Below, in pieces: positions 1-9,781 of a DNA stretch of 43,667 bases (within the stretch, counting starts at the first letter, position 1; each line of letters starts with the position of its first letter). Under the pieces are notes generated by a model. That model saw only the letters and a list, made by a program, of their open reading frames with translations, was not told the origin of the DNA and made no database searches. Source of the DNA: an uncultured Acidobacteriia bacterium (GTDB lineage Bacteria; Acidobacteriota; Terriglobia; Bryobacterales; Bryobacteraceae). Both the position numbers and the translations under genes were made by a program. Where the stretch lies: contig CAIRSA010000068.1 of NCBI GenBank assembly GCA_903881085.1, positions 1-43,667 on the forward strand, in the 5' to 3' direction.

Positions 1-92
1 GCCTGCCGGAATTCGCGAATATCCTGTGTTTGCTGCACAACCTGCAGTGCAGATGAGATCATATCTTCATCGGTTCTTCGTGGTCTTGCCAT
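1..92 (-). CDS. N-terminus of a possible IS630-like transposase or helix-turn-helix protein (partial)
   Basis: A minus-strand reading frame opens with ATG at 90-92 and stays open to the left edge, giving about 30 residues that begin MARPRRTDED and end near DIREFRQA. The basic start and the (E/D)xR(E/Q)xRQA pattern remind me of the first helices of IS630-type or related helix-turn-helix transposases, but this rests on memory of the family and very few residues. I see no clear Shine-Dalgarno sequence. Nothing else of the element is inside the window, so neither an inverted repeat nor a catalytic DDE triad can be checked. It could equally be the start of a host DNA-binding protein. Confidence 0.35.
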   Translation of the reverse strand, partial: MARPRRTDEDMISSALQVVQQTQDIREFRQ

Positions 93-224
93 GAATCCAA
101 TGTAGCACCATTAGTCTCATCTTGATAGGGAATTAGAATTAGGCGGGAGCGATACTCCAGACACATTCACCTTCTACCCACGGATTTGAGGTTATGGCAG
201 TGCCATTCAGTTCGTTGGGCTAAT

Positions 225-716
225 TTACTTCTTCGCCTGTTCGTTCAGTTCGCGGCTCGACGCAGTGGCCGGTTCCGGGCCCCAGTTTTCGCGTATGACC
301 AGCGATTGGTCCGAATAGAAGCCCCGGCGGCCGGTGCCATTGTAACTGACCGGACTGGCTGTGAGCGTATAGCCGCCGGCGGTGCCTTGCAGCATAAACG
401 TGTAGCCGTCCTTGGCGCCGGACGCGAGGGAGTTGGGAATCAGGTCCGCAGCAGTAGGGCTAGGATTGCCGCTGGCCGGAGGGCCAAGCTCCGTCATGGT
501 GGTAGCGTATTTGCCGAATTGCGAGAAATACTGGGTCTGGGCCGTATGGACGGTTTGGATCTGGCGGATGATGGCAGTTTCCGTGCCCATCATGCGCGCG
601 CTGTTCACCTTCGGCAGTGCGATCGCCAGAATCACCAAAATGATGGCGATAACGATCAGCAGTTCCATCAACGAAAAGCCGCGTCGGCGGCGTGAACGAT
701 CAATTTGCAGAGCCAT
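225..716 (-). CDS. Type IV pilin-like prepilin (PilA/pseudopilin family)
   Basis: This 163-residue protein carries a class III signal: basic residues RSRRRR, then G13|F14 for prepilin-peptidase cleavage and N-methylation, Glu at mature position +5 (E18), and a hydrophobic helix to about residue 35. It should be inserted in the inner membrane, cleaved, and assembled into a type IV pilus or a type II-secretion pseudopilus. The globular part (36-163) is rich in Gly, Ser and Thr and has no disulphide-forming cysteine pair, unlike many proteobacterial pilins. A GGAGG Shine-Dalgarno about 7 bases before the ATG supports the start. It lies 157 bases downstream of kdsA on the same strand. No pilus assembly gene is present nearby, so which fibre it joins is unknown. 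Confidence 0.88.
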   Translation of the reverse strand: MALQIDRSRRRRGFSLMELLIVIAIILVILAIALPKVNSARMMGTETAIIRQIQTVHTAQTQYFSQFGKYATTMTELGPPASGNPSPTAADLIPNSLASGAKDGYTFMLQGTAGGYTLTASPVSYNGTGRRGFYSDQSLVIRENWGPEPATASSRELNEQAKK

Positions 717-873
717 ATTTATTTTCCTCCACTATCCTAATCCATCGGCAAACCCGGGCACAAAACACTCGCGCACAACAGACTCGCTCCGGCGCCTGGG
801 ATGTCGAGTTTGTCGTCCTTTGCATTGGCGCGCCGGCGCGGCTTGTGCGCTACTATCCTATGACGTTTCAGGT

Positions 874-3301
<2,428 letters not shown>

Positions 3302-3303
3302 CT

Positions 3304-4026
3304 TCAGGCTCCCCCTCCAAACATTCCCTTTACTCGCTCCAGGTCCTCTGGCGTGTCGACGCCCAAAGACTCATACATGGTTTCCGCAACGCGGATCTTG
3401 TGCCCGTTTTCGAGCGCGCGCAATTGCTCCAGGCGCTCAGCCAGTTCCAGCGGACCGACGGGCAAGCTGGAATAGCTCAGTAAGAAATCTCGCCGGTAGA
3501 CATACAAGCCGATGTGCTTGAAATAGTCTACTTCCCCGCCCCGGTTGTACGGGATAGGGCTTCTTGAAAAATAGACTGCGTAGTTGTCGAGGCCGCTGAC
3601 GACTTTCACCACATTGGGGTTGGTGATTTCGCTGGGCTCTTCGATGCGTTTCTTGAGCGTGCTCATCGGCGCGTCGCCGAGGGCGTCAATCGCCAGGTCG
3701 ATGGCCGCGGGGTCGATGAGAGGCTCGTCGCCTTGAATGTTAACAATTATGTCGTGGTCTTCTGAGGCGGCAACTTCGGCCACGCGGTCGGTGCCTGAGA
3801 GGTGGTCGGAGCGGGTCATTCGCACGTCGGCGCCGAATTTGGCGGCGGCTTCACGGATGCGCTCGTCGTCGGTTGCGATGATGATTTTATGGACTTTTCG
3901 GGCTTCCGAAGCTCGCTCATACACATGCTGGAGCATGGTTTTTCCGGCAATGATAGCGATAGCTTTGGCTGGGAACCGGGACGATGCGAACCGGGCAGGG
4001 ATGACACCCAGTACTTTTGGCTGCAC
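3304..4026 (-). CDS. kdsB: 3-deoxy-manno-octulosonate cytidylyltransferase (CMP-Kdo synthetase)
   Basis: KdsB couples Kdo with CTP to form CMP-Kdo, the donor for lipid A glycosylation. Family signatures are [14 protein letters not shown] at the N-terminus, NIQGDEPLI in the middle and [13 protein letters not shown] at the C-terminus. The frame is open up to an ATG at 4098, but the first 24 residues that would add are not family-like and would overlap the start of the divergent VWA gene. I therefore choose the GTG at 4024-4026, giving 240 residues, close to the usual length. A GTG at 4041 is an alternative. A minus-strand TATAAC at 4048-4053 could be the -10 element, and it would place transcription start inside the longer frame, agreeing with the shorter protein. 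Confidence 0.93.
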   Translation of the reverse strand: MQPKVLGVIPARFASSRFPAKAIAIIAGKTMLQHVYERASEARKVHKIIIATDDERIREAAAKFGADVRMTRSDHLSGTDRVAEVAASEDHDIIVNIQGDEPLIDPAAIDLAIDALGDAPMSTLKKRIEEPSEITNPNVVKVVSGLDNYAVYFSRSPIPYNRGGEVDYFKHIGLYVYRRDFLLSYSSLPVGPLELAERLEQLRALENGHKIRVAETMYESLGVDTPEDLERVKGMFGGGA

Positions 4027-4096
4027 GTTCGATCTTACCACACCGATGTTATACTGTGGTTGGTTGCATCGGTCTGTCGTTATATAAAAGGGCGCC

Positions 4097-5092
4097 ATGC
4101 TTGTTCATAAATTCAGGAAACTGACTCTTGCCGGACTTGGTTTAAGCCTGGTATTGGCCGCGCTGGCACAGTCCAGCAAACCGCCGAACGTCGCAATCGA
4201 GCCGCGCGTCAAGCCGGCGCCGGAAGCGAAGCAGGCGGAGACGCGTGCGCCCAACATCCGGGTTGACAGCACGGTGGTGCTGATCAACGTGACGGTTACC
4301 GATCCGCTGAACCGTTTCGTAACCGGTCTTGAAAAAGAGCATTTCAAGGTTTTGGAAGACAAAGTGGAGCAAAAGATCACTGGCTTTGCCAGCGAAGACG
4401 CGCCGCTTTCCGTCGGCCTGGTATTTGACACCAGCGGCAGCATGGGGAACAAGTTGCAGAAGTCTCGCCTGGCGGCGAACCAGTTTTTCAAGACGGCCAA
4501 TCCGGAAGACGAGTTCTTTCTGGTGGAGTTCAACAGCCGTCCGGAACTGGTGCAACCCTTCACGCACAACACCGAAGAGATTCAGAACCGGTTGACGTTC
4601 ACGCAGGCCAAGGGGCGCACGGCGCTGCTCGATGGCGTGTATCTGGGCTTGAACCACATGAAGAAAGCGCGCAACACGCGCAAGGCGATCCTGATCATCT
4701 CCGATGGCGGCGATAACAGCAGCCGCTATACCGAAAGCGAAATCAAAAATCTGGTGAAGGAAGCCGATGTGCAGATTTATGCCATTGGAATCTATGAACC
4801 GATGGGGTCGCGCGGCCGCACAGCGGAGGAACTCTCTGGGCCGGGACTGCTGACGGAGATCGCCGAACAGACCGGCGGACGACATTTTCCGGTGGAAAAT
4901 ATCAATGAACTTCCCGATATCGCCGCAAAAGTTGGAATCGAGCTGCGGAATCAGTACGTCATAGGATATACGCCGTCGAATTTAGAGCGCGATGGAAAGT
5001 ACCGTCGAGTACAGGTTAAACTGGTACAACCACGCGGCCTGCCGCCATTGCGGGCTTTCTGGCGGCAAGGATATTATGCGCCCTCTCAGTAA
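4097..5092 (+). CDS. Secreted VWA-domain protein, acidobacterial VWA-related family (copy 1)
   Basis: The 331-residue protein starts with a signal peptide (to about residue 25, ending LAALAQ). An immunoglobulin-like strand region (55-100, VDSTVVLINVTVTD) follows, then a von Willebrand factor A domain with an intact metal-ion site, D111-T-S-G-S115, and the downstream SDGGD loop. The C-terminal stretch (GRHFPVEN..., ELRNQYVIGYTP) is the hallmark of the acidobacterial VWA-related family. Such domains bind protein or matrix partners through Mg2+; no catalytic role is visible and the partner is unknown. Its last 17 bases overlap the next VWA gene, so the two are co-translated. The gene is divergent from kdsB across a very short shared promoter region. 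Confidence 0.9.
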   Translation: MLVHKFRKLTLAGLGLSLVLAALAQSSKPPNVAIEPRVKPAPEAKQAETRAPNIRVDSTVVLINVTVTDPLNRFVTGLEKEHFKVLEDKVEQKITGFASEDAPLSVGLVFDTSGSMGNKLQKSRLAANQFFKTANPEDEFFLVEFNSRPELVQPFTHNTEEIQNRLTFTQAKGRTALLDGVYLGLNHMKKARNTRKAILIISDGGDNSSRYTESEIKNLVKEADVQIYAIGIYEPMGSRGRTAEELSGPGLLTEIAEQTGGRHFPVENINELPDIAAKVGIELRNQYVIGYTPSNLERDGKYRRVQVKLVQPRGLPPLRAFWRQGYYAPSQ

Positions 5093-5981
5093 ACTGACAT
5101 TTTTTCTGGCACTGGCTGCCGTTGCGTTTTCCCAAGAAGAAGCTACGTTCAAATCGGACACGAGGCTTGTCGTGTTGCATGCCACCGTTGTTGATAACAA
5201 AGGCCACCTGATTCCCGACCTGAAGCAGGATGCCTTCAAGGTGTTGGAAAACAACATCGAACAGAAGCTGAAGGTCTTTCGACGCGAGGACGTGCCGGTC
5301 AGCGTCGGCATGGTGATCGACAACAGCGGCAGCATGAAGGACAAGCGCAAGCGCGTGGAAGCGGCTTCGATCAACCTGGTGAAGGCGTCGAATCCGCAGG
5401 ACGAAGTGTTCATCGTGAACTTCAACGACGAAGCGATTCTTGACGTAACGATGACCAGCGACATTAAGAAGATGGAAGAGGGTCTGGCACGCATCGATGC
5501 ACGCGGTGGCACGGCGATGCGCGATGCGATCGTCATGTCGCTCGATTACCTGAAAGAAAAGGGCAAGAAAGACAAGAAAGTTCTGCTTGTGGTGACCGAT
5601 GGTGACGATACGGCGAGCATCATTTCCATCGAAAAGTGCATTCAGGAAGTGCAGAAGAGCGACGCTGTCATTTACGCCATCGGCCTTCTGAGCGAAGAAA
5701 GTGCGCGCGATCAGAAGCGGGCCAAGCGCGCGCTGGATGCGATCACGCACGCCACGGGCGGCGTGGCTTATTATCCGAAGGGTCCGGCTGAAGTGGAAGA
5801 GGTCGCGCTACAGGTGGCGCACGAACTGCGCAACCAGTATATTCTGGCCTATTCGCCGACCAAGGCGGATGACGGCACCTATAGGACGATTAAAGTAACG
5901 GCAAAGGGTCCGCGCACTCCTGTGGTGCGCACGCGCAGCGGATATTACGCCGGCAAGCCGAACGCTCCTGTTTCAAAATGA
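5076..5981 (+). CDS. Secreted VWA-domain protein, acidobacterial VWA-related family (copy 2)
   Basis: A tandem paralogue of the preceding gene: 301 residues, signal peptide MRPLSKLTFFLALAAVAFSQ, metal-ion site D82-N-S-G-S86, VVTDGDD loop and the closing ELRNQYILAYSPT segment. I place the start at 5076 because the Shine-Dalgarno AAGGA lies just upstream of that ATG and it begins a normal signal peptide; the frame is open further upstream but encodes no sensible leader there. It starts inside the end of copy 1 and its stop overlaps the start of the next small gene (ATGA), so three genes are translationally linked. The two copies probably arose by duplication; whether they bind the same ligand is unknown. 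Confidence 0.9.
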   Translation: MRPLSKLTFFLALAAVAFSQEEATFKSDTRLVVLHATVVDNKGHLIPDLKQDAFKVLENNIEQKLKVFRREDVPVSVGMVIDNSGSMKDKRKRVEAASINLVKASNPQDEVFIVNFNDEAILDVTMTSDIKKMEEGLARIDARGGTAMRDAIVMSLDYLKEKGKKDKKVLLVVTDGDDTASIISIEKCIQEVQKSDAVIYAIGLLSEESARDQKRAKRALDAITHATGGVAYYPKGPAEVEEVALQVAHELRNQYILAYSPTKADDGTYRTIKVTAKGPRTPVVRTRSGYYAGKPNAPVSK

Positions 5982-6178
5982 TCGGCTACATGTGGCGCGT
6001 TTCGCGCGGTTACAGGTTGACGCCCTGGCGAAGTCCGTATTTACGGTGGCGCATGGAGACGTATTGGGGACTGCATGCGGAGGAGATCGGGTTCCGCGAG
6101 TTTTGGGGTTTTGTGTGGAAACAGCGGCGGGAGTTGGTACGGTTTCTGCGGTGGGCGGAGCGGATGGCGGTAAAATAG
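5978..6178 (+). CDS. Small basic aromatic-rich protein of unknown function (intact copy)
   Basis: A 66-residue protein, beginning MIGYMWRVSRGYRLTPWRSP, rich in Trp, Tyr and Arg, with no signal peptide or clear membrane helix. Its ATG overlaps the stop of the second VWA gene by four bases (ATGA), which supports real translation. Short proteins of this kind (start with WRVSRGYRL, end with a WKQRR...RFLRWAE helix) seem familiar from acidobacterial genomes, but I do not know a function. The C-terminal part (FWGFVWKQRRELVRFL) is closely matched by a decayed copy at 8349-8519, showing that this locus has been duplicated. Confidence 0.68.
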   Translation: MIGYMWRVSRGYRLTPWRSPYLRWRMETYWGLHAEEIGFREFWGFVWKQRRELVRFLRWAERMAVK

Positions 6179-6182
6179 GACT

Positions 6183-6425
6183 ATGCTGACGGCATACATT
6201 CGAGCAGCTCTTCATTCGGCTCACTATGAGACGATCGAGGACGATGGAACGTTCTTCGGATCGATTCCTTCAATACCCGGCGTCTGGTCCAATGCGAAAA
6301 CCCTTGAAGCCTGCCGCGAAGAACTAGAGAGCGTTCTAGAGGGCTGGCTGCTGCTGAGCATTGCCGACCATTCGGAGATACCCGAAATCAATGGACGCCG
6401 CGTTGAGATTCGCCAAGTCGCATAA
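6183..6425 (+). CDS. hicB: HicB-family antitoxin
   Basis: An 80-residue protein with the HicB/UPF0150 partial RNase H fold signature: YETIEDDGTFFGSIPSIPGVWSNA, then a helix (TLEACREELESVLEGWLLL) and a short tail ending GRRVEIRQVA. HicB normally neutralises the HicA mRNA interferase by covering its active site, and longer forms bind DNA to repress the operon. This copy has no added DNA-binding domain. The stop codon and the hicA start overlap by one base (TAATG), giving the antitoxin-first order seen in many hicBA loci. It begins only 4 bases after the small protein gene, within a duplicated toxin-antitoxin region. Confidence 0.88.
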   Translation: MLTAYIRAALHSAHYETIEDDGTFFGSIPSIPGVWSNAKTLEACREELESVLEGWLLLSIADHSEIPEINGRRVEIRQVA

Positions 6426-6643
6426 TGCCTCCGTTCGGTCCAATCAAGCGCAAAGATCTAATTACGAATTTTCTTGCACTGGGTTTCGATGCACCTGTTT
6501 GGGGCGGGGATCTCCAATACATGCGCGGGCGCGGACAGAAAGTGCGAACACCAGATCCTCACGGGGAAGACATCAATCGAGGTCTGCTTGCCCGAATTCT
6601 GCGACAGGCGGGTGTTGACAGGAGCGAATGGGAGGCCCTTTAG
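6425..6643 (+). CDS. hicA: HicA-family toxin lacking the usual catalytic histidine
   Basis: A 72-residue HicA (YcfA) protein with a double-stranded RNA-binding-like fold. KRKDLITNFLALGFDA forms helix 1, GGDLQYMRGRG the central strands, and DINRGLLARILRQAGV the conserved last helix. HicA toxins cleave mRNA with a histidine in the G-(S/K)-H-x motif. Here the matching position is Leu30 (codon CTC, 6512-6514), one base from CAC. If the sequence is correct the toxin may be inactive or attenuated. Length and all other conserved segments are intact, so this is not a truncated gene. It overlaps hicB by one base and ends 13 bases from a convergent antitoxin gene. Confidence 0.86.
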   Translation: MPPFGPIKRKDLITNFLALGFDAPVWGGDLQYMRGRGQKVRTPDPHGEDINRGLLARILRQAGVDRSEWEAL

Positions 6644-6655
6644 CCCGGTGCTGAA

Positions 6656-6943
6656 TCACTTCACGGGCGTGAAGTTCGGACGAACGGAGCGCATCGCCTC
6701 AATGTACGCTTCCTCCTCTTCTTCTTCGCTCACATCGGGGCGCGGCCTTGCAGCGAAACGCGCGTCGAGCGCTTTTATTGCTTCAATTCGCTCTTCCGGT
6801 GAGAGTTTGGATGGGACGACGGGGGAACACGAAAGCCTGTTGATGCTGATCGATTCACCCTCAACGAACGGATGGCCGAGCAACACTTCAGCCGCCTGCT
6901 TTTGTTCGGGCGAAAGATCTCTAACTTGATAGAGCATGACCAT
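6656..6943 (-). CDS. Orphan antitoxin-like protein, paralogue of the PIN-associated antitoxin at 8957-9232
   Basis: A 95-residue acidic protein. Its first 25 residues (YQVRDLSPEQKQAAEVLLGHP) and last 20 (EEEAYIEAMRSVRPNFTPVK) match the product of 8957-9232 almost residue for residue, while the middle differs. In the other copy the gene overlaps a PIN-domain toxin by four bases, so this family is very probably the cognate antitoxin. Here no PIN gene follows; the space is occupied by convergent hicBA. A GGAGGT Shine-Dalgarno 6-7 bases before the ATG indicates it is still translated. The C-terminal acidic tail is the likely toxin-binding part (inference). Confidence 0.75.
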   Translation of the reverse strand: MVMLYQVRDLSPEQKQAAEVLLGHPFVEGESISINRLSCSPVVPSKLSPEERIEAIKALDARFAARPRPDVSEEEEEEAYIEAMRSVRPNFTPVK

Positions 6944-7089
6944 ACTTTACCTCCATTTTCTCAGCCAAGGCGGGCGTTAACTTCGCTAAATTGGACGCAG
7001 CTGACTAGATCGAACTGCTATGGGGCCGCGCACAACGTCAACAAAGGGCTGAAATTACATGCGCGGCGAACTCGTGGGAAGCTCGAGTG

Positions 7090-7977
7090 CTAGTTTTTGA
7101 AATACTCGGACACACTGGATCTCGTCATTGAGATTAGATCCCGCATTGCTGCCGCAACCGATTCAGGTGGGCTGCTTAGCGGGAAGGACGCAGCGAGACA
7201 GCCCTTTCCGCTATGACGCTCTTTTTGACACCAAGTCAGTTCCCGTTCGCCATTCGCAACGGGCCTGCCGGCAAATGGTCTGAGAAATCCAGCAATTGAA
7301 GCAACCTTGCGGGGATCGTTACGGATGGCGACATGCAGTTCCGCCCCAATTTCGCCATGAGACTGATAGAACTCGTAGTGAATTTGCGATGTCTTCCATC
7401 CCGGAGGAACGATCTGACGGTAGTTGTGGGCACTGCCATCCTTCACGCGGAGATCTGGTTCAGCTTTCAAATTGTATGCATTCACAACCGCAAGCAGTTC
7501 GGCGTGTGGCTCTTTGGACGACGCCCCTTCTGTGGTTTCATCCGATTCGAGCCCTCTGGCGACGATGATGCCCCGGGAACTGCCCTCGACCTTCTCCTGT
7601 TCGGACTGAAATACATAATTCATTTCTGAGGCTACTTCACGGAACCGTTTTTCAGGAATCTCCCGGTACTCGATATTGTATTGGTCAAGTGCGAGCTTAC
7701 GTTCTGACGGAATGGTCTGAGCAATTACCATCATTTCGACCGATTTGTCAGGGAACTGATGTTTCATCATTCCAAAGTAGTCGTGTACTTGCGCGATAGC
7801 TCCGCGCTGAAGTTGACCACGTTTGATCTCAATTACCAATAATCGCCCCAAGCGGTCTTCAAACACGAGATCTGCACGTCCAACTGCTGACCGAGCTTGG
7901 CGCTTGAACTGTTTGAGTGGTTCCAGAAGCTTTTCTGGGTACGCCCAAAGCAAATCTTCCATTTCGCTTTCAAGCAT
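7090..7977 (-). CDS. PD-(D/E)XK nuclease-like protein with an unknown C-terminal domain
   Basis: Counted from the ATG at 7975-7977 (AGGAG Shine-Dalgarno 6 bases upstream), the protein has 295 residues. Residues 1-75 resemble the DUF91/NucS-type endonuclease core: an acidic helix (ESEMEDLLWAYPEKLL), then GRADLVFED with D37, then VIEIKRGQ with E50 and K52, then AIAQVHDYF. That D...ExK set is the metal-binding catalytic site of PD-(D/E)XK nucleases. Residues 130-295 form a separate domain I do not recognise. The frame is open to 8193, but the upstream part lacks a ribosome site and looks non-coding. It stands alone in a toxin-antitoxin island, which suggests a defence or DNA-repair role without proving one. 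Confidence 0.72.
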   Translation of the reverse strand: MLESEMEDLLWAYPEKLLEPLKQFKRQARSAVGRADLVFEDRLGRLLVIEIKRGQLQRGAIAQVHDYFGMMKHQFPDKSVEMMVIAQTIPSERKLALDQYNIEYREIPEKRFREVASEMNYVFQSEQEKVEGSSRGIIVARGLESDETTEGASSKEPHAELLAVVNAYNLKAEPDLRVKDGSAHNYRQIVPPGWKTSQIHYEFYQSHGEIGAELHVAIRNDPRKVASIAGFLRPFAGRPVANGERELTWCQKERHSGKGCLAASFPLSSPPESVAAAMRDLISMTRSSVSEYFKN

Positions 7978-8348
7978 TTTGTTCTCCTGAGCTTTAACCA
8001 GGAATGCCCGCAACAAGCCGCGCAGCAATCCCATTGAGATCTTGATTACACAAAACGAAGTACGAATGTAACATATTGCTGGTCCGACGTGTACATTACT
8101 GGAGGAATTCCGCGTCGCTTGTGCGGGGTGCCAGGGAGCGCATTGACCATGGTGGCCACTGCTGCAGGCTTCACCTGCGTACGCTTCCGTCAAAATTCAG
8201 TCTTCCGCGCTCTTCGCCACGACCAACTAACCGTTTCTAGTTGTGCTGCCACAAGTCAGAAGTACACACTCTGGCATAGATGCCAATCCGGATCACGATT
8301 TTTCCATTATGACGTTTCCCAAAGTCTCGAGAAGTTTCATCCATTACG
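7978..8348. other. About 370 bases without a supported gene
   Basis: Between the nuclease-like gene and the decayed small-gene copy I see no convincing coding frame in either direction. Frames that are open here lack ribosome sites and recognisable composition. It should hold the promoter of the minus-strand nuclease-like gene, but no clear -35/-10 pair stands out. It may be a remnant of the rearrangement that built the duplicated toxin-antitoxin island. Confidence 0.5.
7984..7988 (-). promoter_or_regulatory. Shine-Dalgarno AGGAG fixing the start of the nuclease-like gene
   Basis: On the minus strand AGGAG lies 6 bases before the ATG at 7975-7977. No comparable site precedes the more upstream in-frame starts, so this decides the 295-residue form. 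Confidence 0.75.
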
Positions 8349-8519
8349 GTGGCATTTGAATCAGAGTATCAGCCGGTGTACATCGATCCGTTGGATTGAT
8401 GGCATTGGAATTCGCATCCAAAGCAGTTCGGATTGTGCGAATTCTGGGGGGAGTGGAAACAGCGGCGACAGTTGGTGCGGTTTCTGCATTGGGCAGAGTG
8501 GATGGGGCAGCCTCTAATG
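8349..8519 (+). pseudogene. Decayed copy of the small aromatic-rich protein gene
   Basis: Reading the plus strand in the frame of GAA-TTC-TGG at 8439-8447 gives EFWGEWKQRRQLVRFLHWAEWM. The intact gene at 5978-6178 has EFWGFVWKQRR followed by ELVRFLRWAERM: the same helix with one codon deleted. Upstream, the frame holds a short degenerate stretch interrupted by TGA at 8397-8399, and no start codon or Shine-Dalgarno matches the parent gene. The bases also match well (for example GTGGAAACAGCGGCG in both). It lies directly beside the PIN toxin-antitoxin pair, as the intact copy lies beside hicBA. Confidence 0.7.
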
Positions 8520-8960
8520 ACGAGTCTCCCCAAAAAGGCACCCAAGCATCTCCTTCTCATTGAAAATCCGAATGCGCTTTGACTCGCAATAGCAGAGGAA
8601 GGTGGAATCACGAAAATCTTTATCGTTCGTGCAGATTGCGTCCGCCAAGCCCTGCTCAGCCGTCTGAATTACGTTAAGGTCGTTAGAATCCCGAAGAGCT
8701 GCGGTATAAGGGTGCGTCAGTAATACTAACTCAGCCTTCGATTTCAAAAACTCTGCATATTCGTAAAGCAGCGAATCATTCATTGGGTATAGCTTTTGGA
8801 GCCTGGGGTAGCGCAGAACCCTGATCGTCTCTGAGACAATTTCAGAGGACAAGACTAACGTATGATGATTCTCCAAAATGCTATCGAGGATTCTTCGACC
8901 AGCGGAGAAATTGTGCGGATGCGCTCGAACGAGGACCGCGGAGTCCAGAACTATCCTCAC
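8514..8960 (-). CDS. PIN-domain toxin (VapC-like ribonuclease)
   Basis: This 148-residue protein starts MRIVLDSAVLVRA, with the first PIN aspartate at D6. Further acidic residues sit at E44, D94 (LRDSND) and D113/D115 (CTNDKDF), the usual spacing of the Mg2+-binding PIN nuclease core. The body (SEIVSETIRVLRYPRLQK) resembles the COG1569-type putative toxin group. PIN toxins cleave RNA, often tRNA or rRNA, and are held inactive by an antitoxin. The start overlaps the upstream antitoxin stop by four bases (ATGA). Its 3' end touches the decayed small-gene copy on the opposite strand. Confidence 0.85.
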   Translation of the reverse strand: MRIVLDSAVLVRAHPHNFSAGRRILDSILENHHTLVLSSEIVSETIRVLRYPRLQKLYPMNDSLLYEYAEFLKSKAELVLLTHPYTAALRDSNDLNVIQTAEQGLADAICTNDKDFRDSTFLCYCESKRIRIFNEKEMLGCLFGETRH

Positions 8961-9232
8961 CTCACCGGCCTGAAGTTCGGCCGAACAGAGCGCATTGCCT
9001 CAATGTACGCCTCTTCTTCTTCCACCGGGTCAACCTCTGGCCTATCACCGAACTTTTCGCAAAGTGCGTGCCATGCATCCACAGCTTCTTGAGGCGTCAG
9101 CTTGGGAGGTATGATGGTCGCGGGCGGAATCGTCTTGATACTGATCGATTCATCCTCAGCGACCGGATGGCCGAGCAACACTTCCGCTGCATGCTTTTGT
9201 TCGGGTGACAGATCTCTGACTTGATAGACCAT
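8957..9232 (-). CDS. Antitoxin partner of the PIN-domain toxin
   Basis: A 91-residue acidic protein translated just before, and overlapping by four bases, the PIN toxin gene; this position and overlap define it as the antitoxin. It begins MVYQVRDLSPEQKHAAEVLLGHP and ends EEEAYIEAMRSVRPNFRPVR, both ends shared with the orphan paralogue at 6656-6943. No AbrB, MazE or ribbon-helix-helix DNA-binding motif is obvious, so I cannot say whether it represses its own promoter. Upstream AGGAG is very close to the ATG. Confidence 0.78.
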   Translation of the reverse strand: MVYQVRDLSPEQKHAAEVLLGHPVAEDESISIKTIPPATIIPPKLTPQEAVDAWHALCEKFGDRPEVDPVEEEEAYIEAMRSVRPNFRPVR

Positions 9233-9257
9233 ACTCCTACTTTATCGCTTTTTCAGG

Positions 9258-9716
9258 TCACCCGCGGCGCTCTTCGAAGAAGCGCTTCATCATCTCCTGC
9301 GCCTCGGCGCCGCACACGCCTTCAATCACTTCCACGCGGTGATTCAGCAGCTCGGAATCGGCGAGTGCGAACTTGCTGCGTACGCCGCCGAAGCGCAAAT
9401 CGCGGGCTCCGAAGACGAGGCGGGCGATACGGGCGGTGACAATGGCACCGGCACACATCACGCAGGGTTCCAGCGTGACGTACAAGGTTGCCCTTTCGAT
9501 GCGATAGTTACCCAGCGCCGCGCCGGCTTCGCGCAGGGCCATGATTTCGGCATGGGCGGTGGGGTCGTTGCTGGCGATTGGAGAGTTCGAGCCGCGACCC
9601 AGCACTTCACCCGCCGCGGAGACGATGACCGCGCCCACCGGCACCTCTCCGGCGCGCTCGGCTTTTTGCGCCTCGGCCAGCGCCAAACGCATCCAAGACT
9701 TATGTCGTTCAACCAT
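9258..9716 (-). CDS. tadA: tRNA-specific adenosine deaminase
   Basis: TadA deaminates the wobble adenosine of tRNA-Arg(ACG) to inosine. The 152 residues carry the zinc cytidine/deoxycytidylate deaminase motifs: H55-A-E57 (Zn ligand and proton shuttle) and P84-C-V-M-C88 (two cysteine ligands). The nearby N-terminal VPVGAVIV strand and the TSRIxR-like TARIARLVFGA segment are also typical. Length is normal and the residues are intact. It is a single housekeeping gene between the toxin-antitoxin island and the divergent exporter operon; no clear terminator is seen. Confidence 0.95.
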   Translation of the reverse strand: MVERHKSWMRLALAEAQKAERAGEVPVGAVIVSAAGEVLGRGSNSPIASNDPTAHAEIMALREAGAALGNYRIERATLYVTLEPCVMCAGAIVTARIARLVFGARDLRFGGVRSKFALADSELLNHRVEVIEGVCGAEAQEMMKRFFEERRG

Positions 9717-9781
9717 AAATTACCGCCATTCGTCGAATCGGCGCAAAGTAAGTCACACTGGCTAGTTTAGAATAGGTACAT

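Noticed and set aside
4027..4098. A 24-codon N-terminal extension of KdsB
   Set aside because: It overlaps the divergent VWA gene start, contains the likely -10 element and is absent from the family.
7978..8193. A longer start for the nuclease-like protein
   Set aside because: AGGAG is correctly spaced only before the ATG at 7977, and the extra residues do not resemble the family.
9768..9773. TAGAAT as the promoter -10 of the exporter operon
   Set aside because: No -35 at proper distance, and transcription would begin at the start codon; leaderless translation is possible but unsupported.
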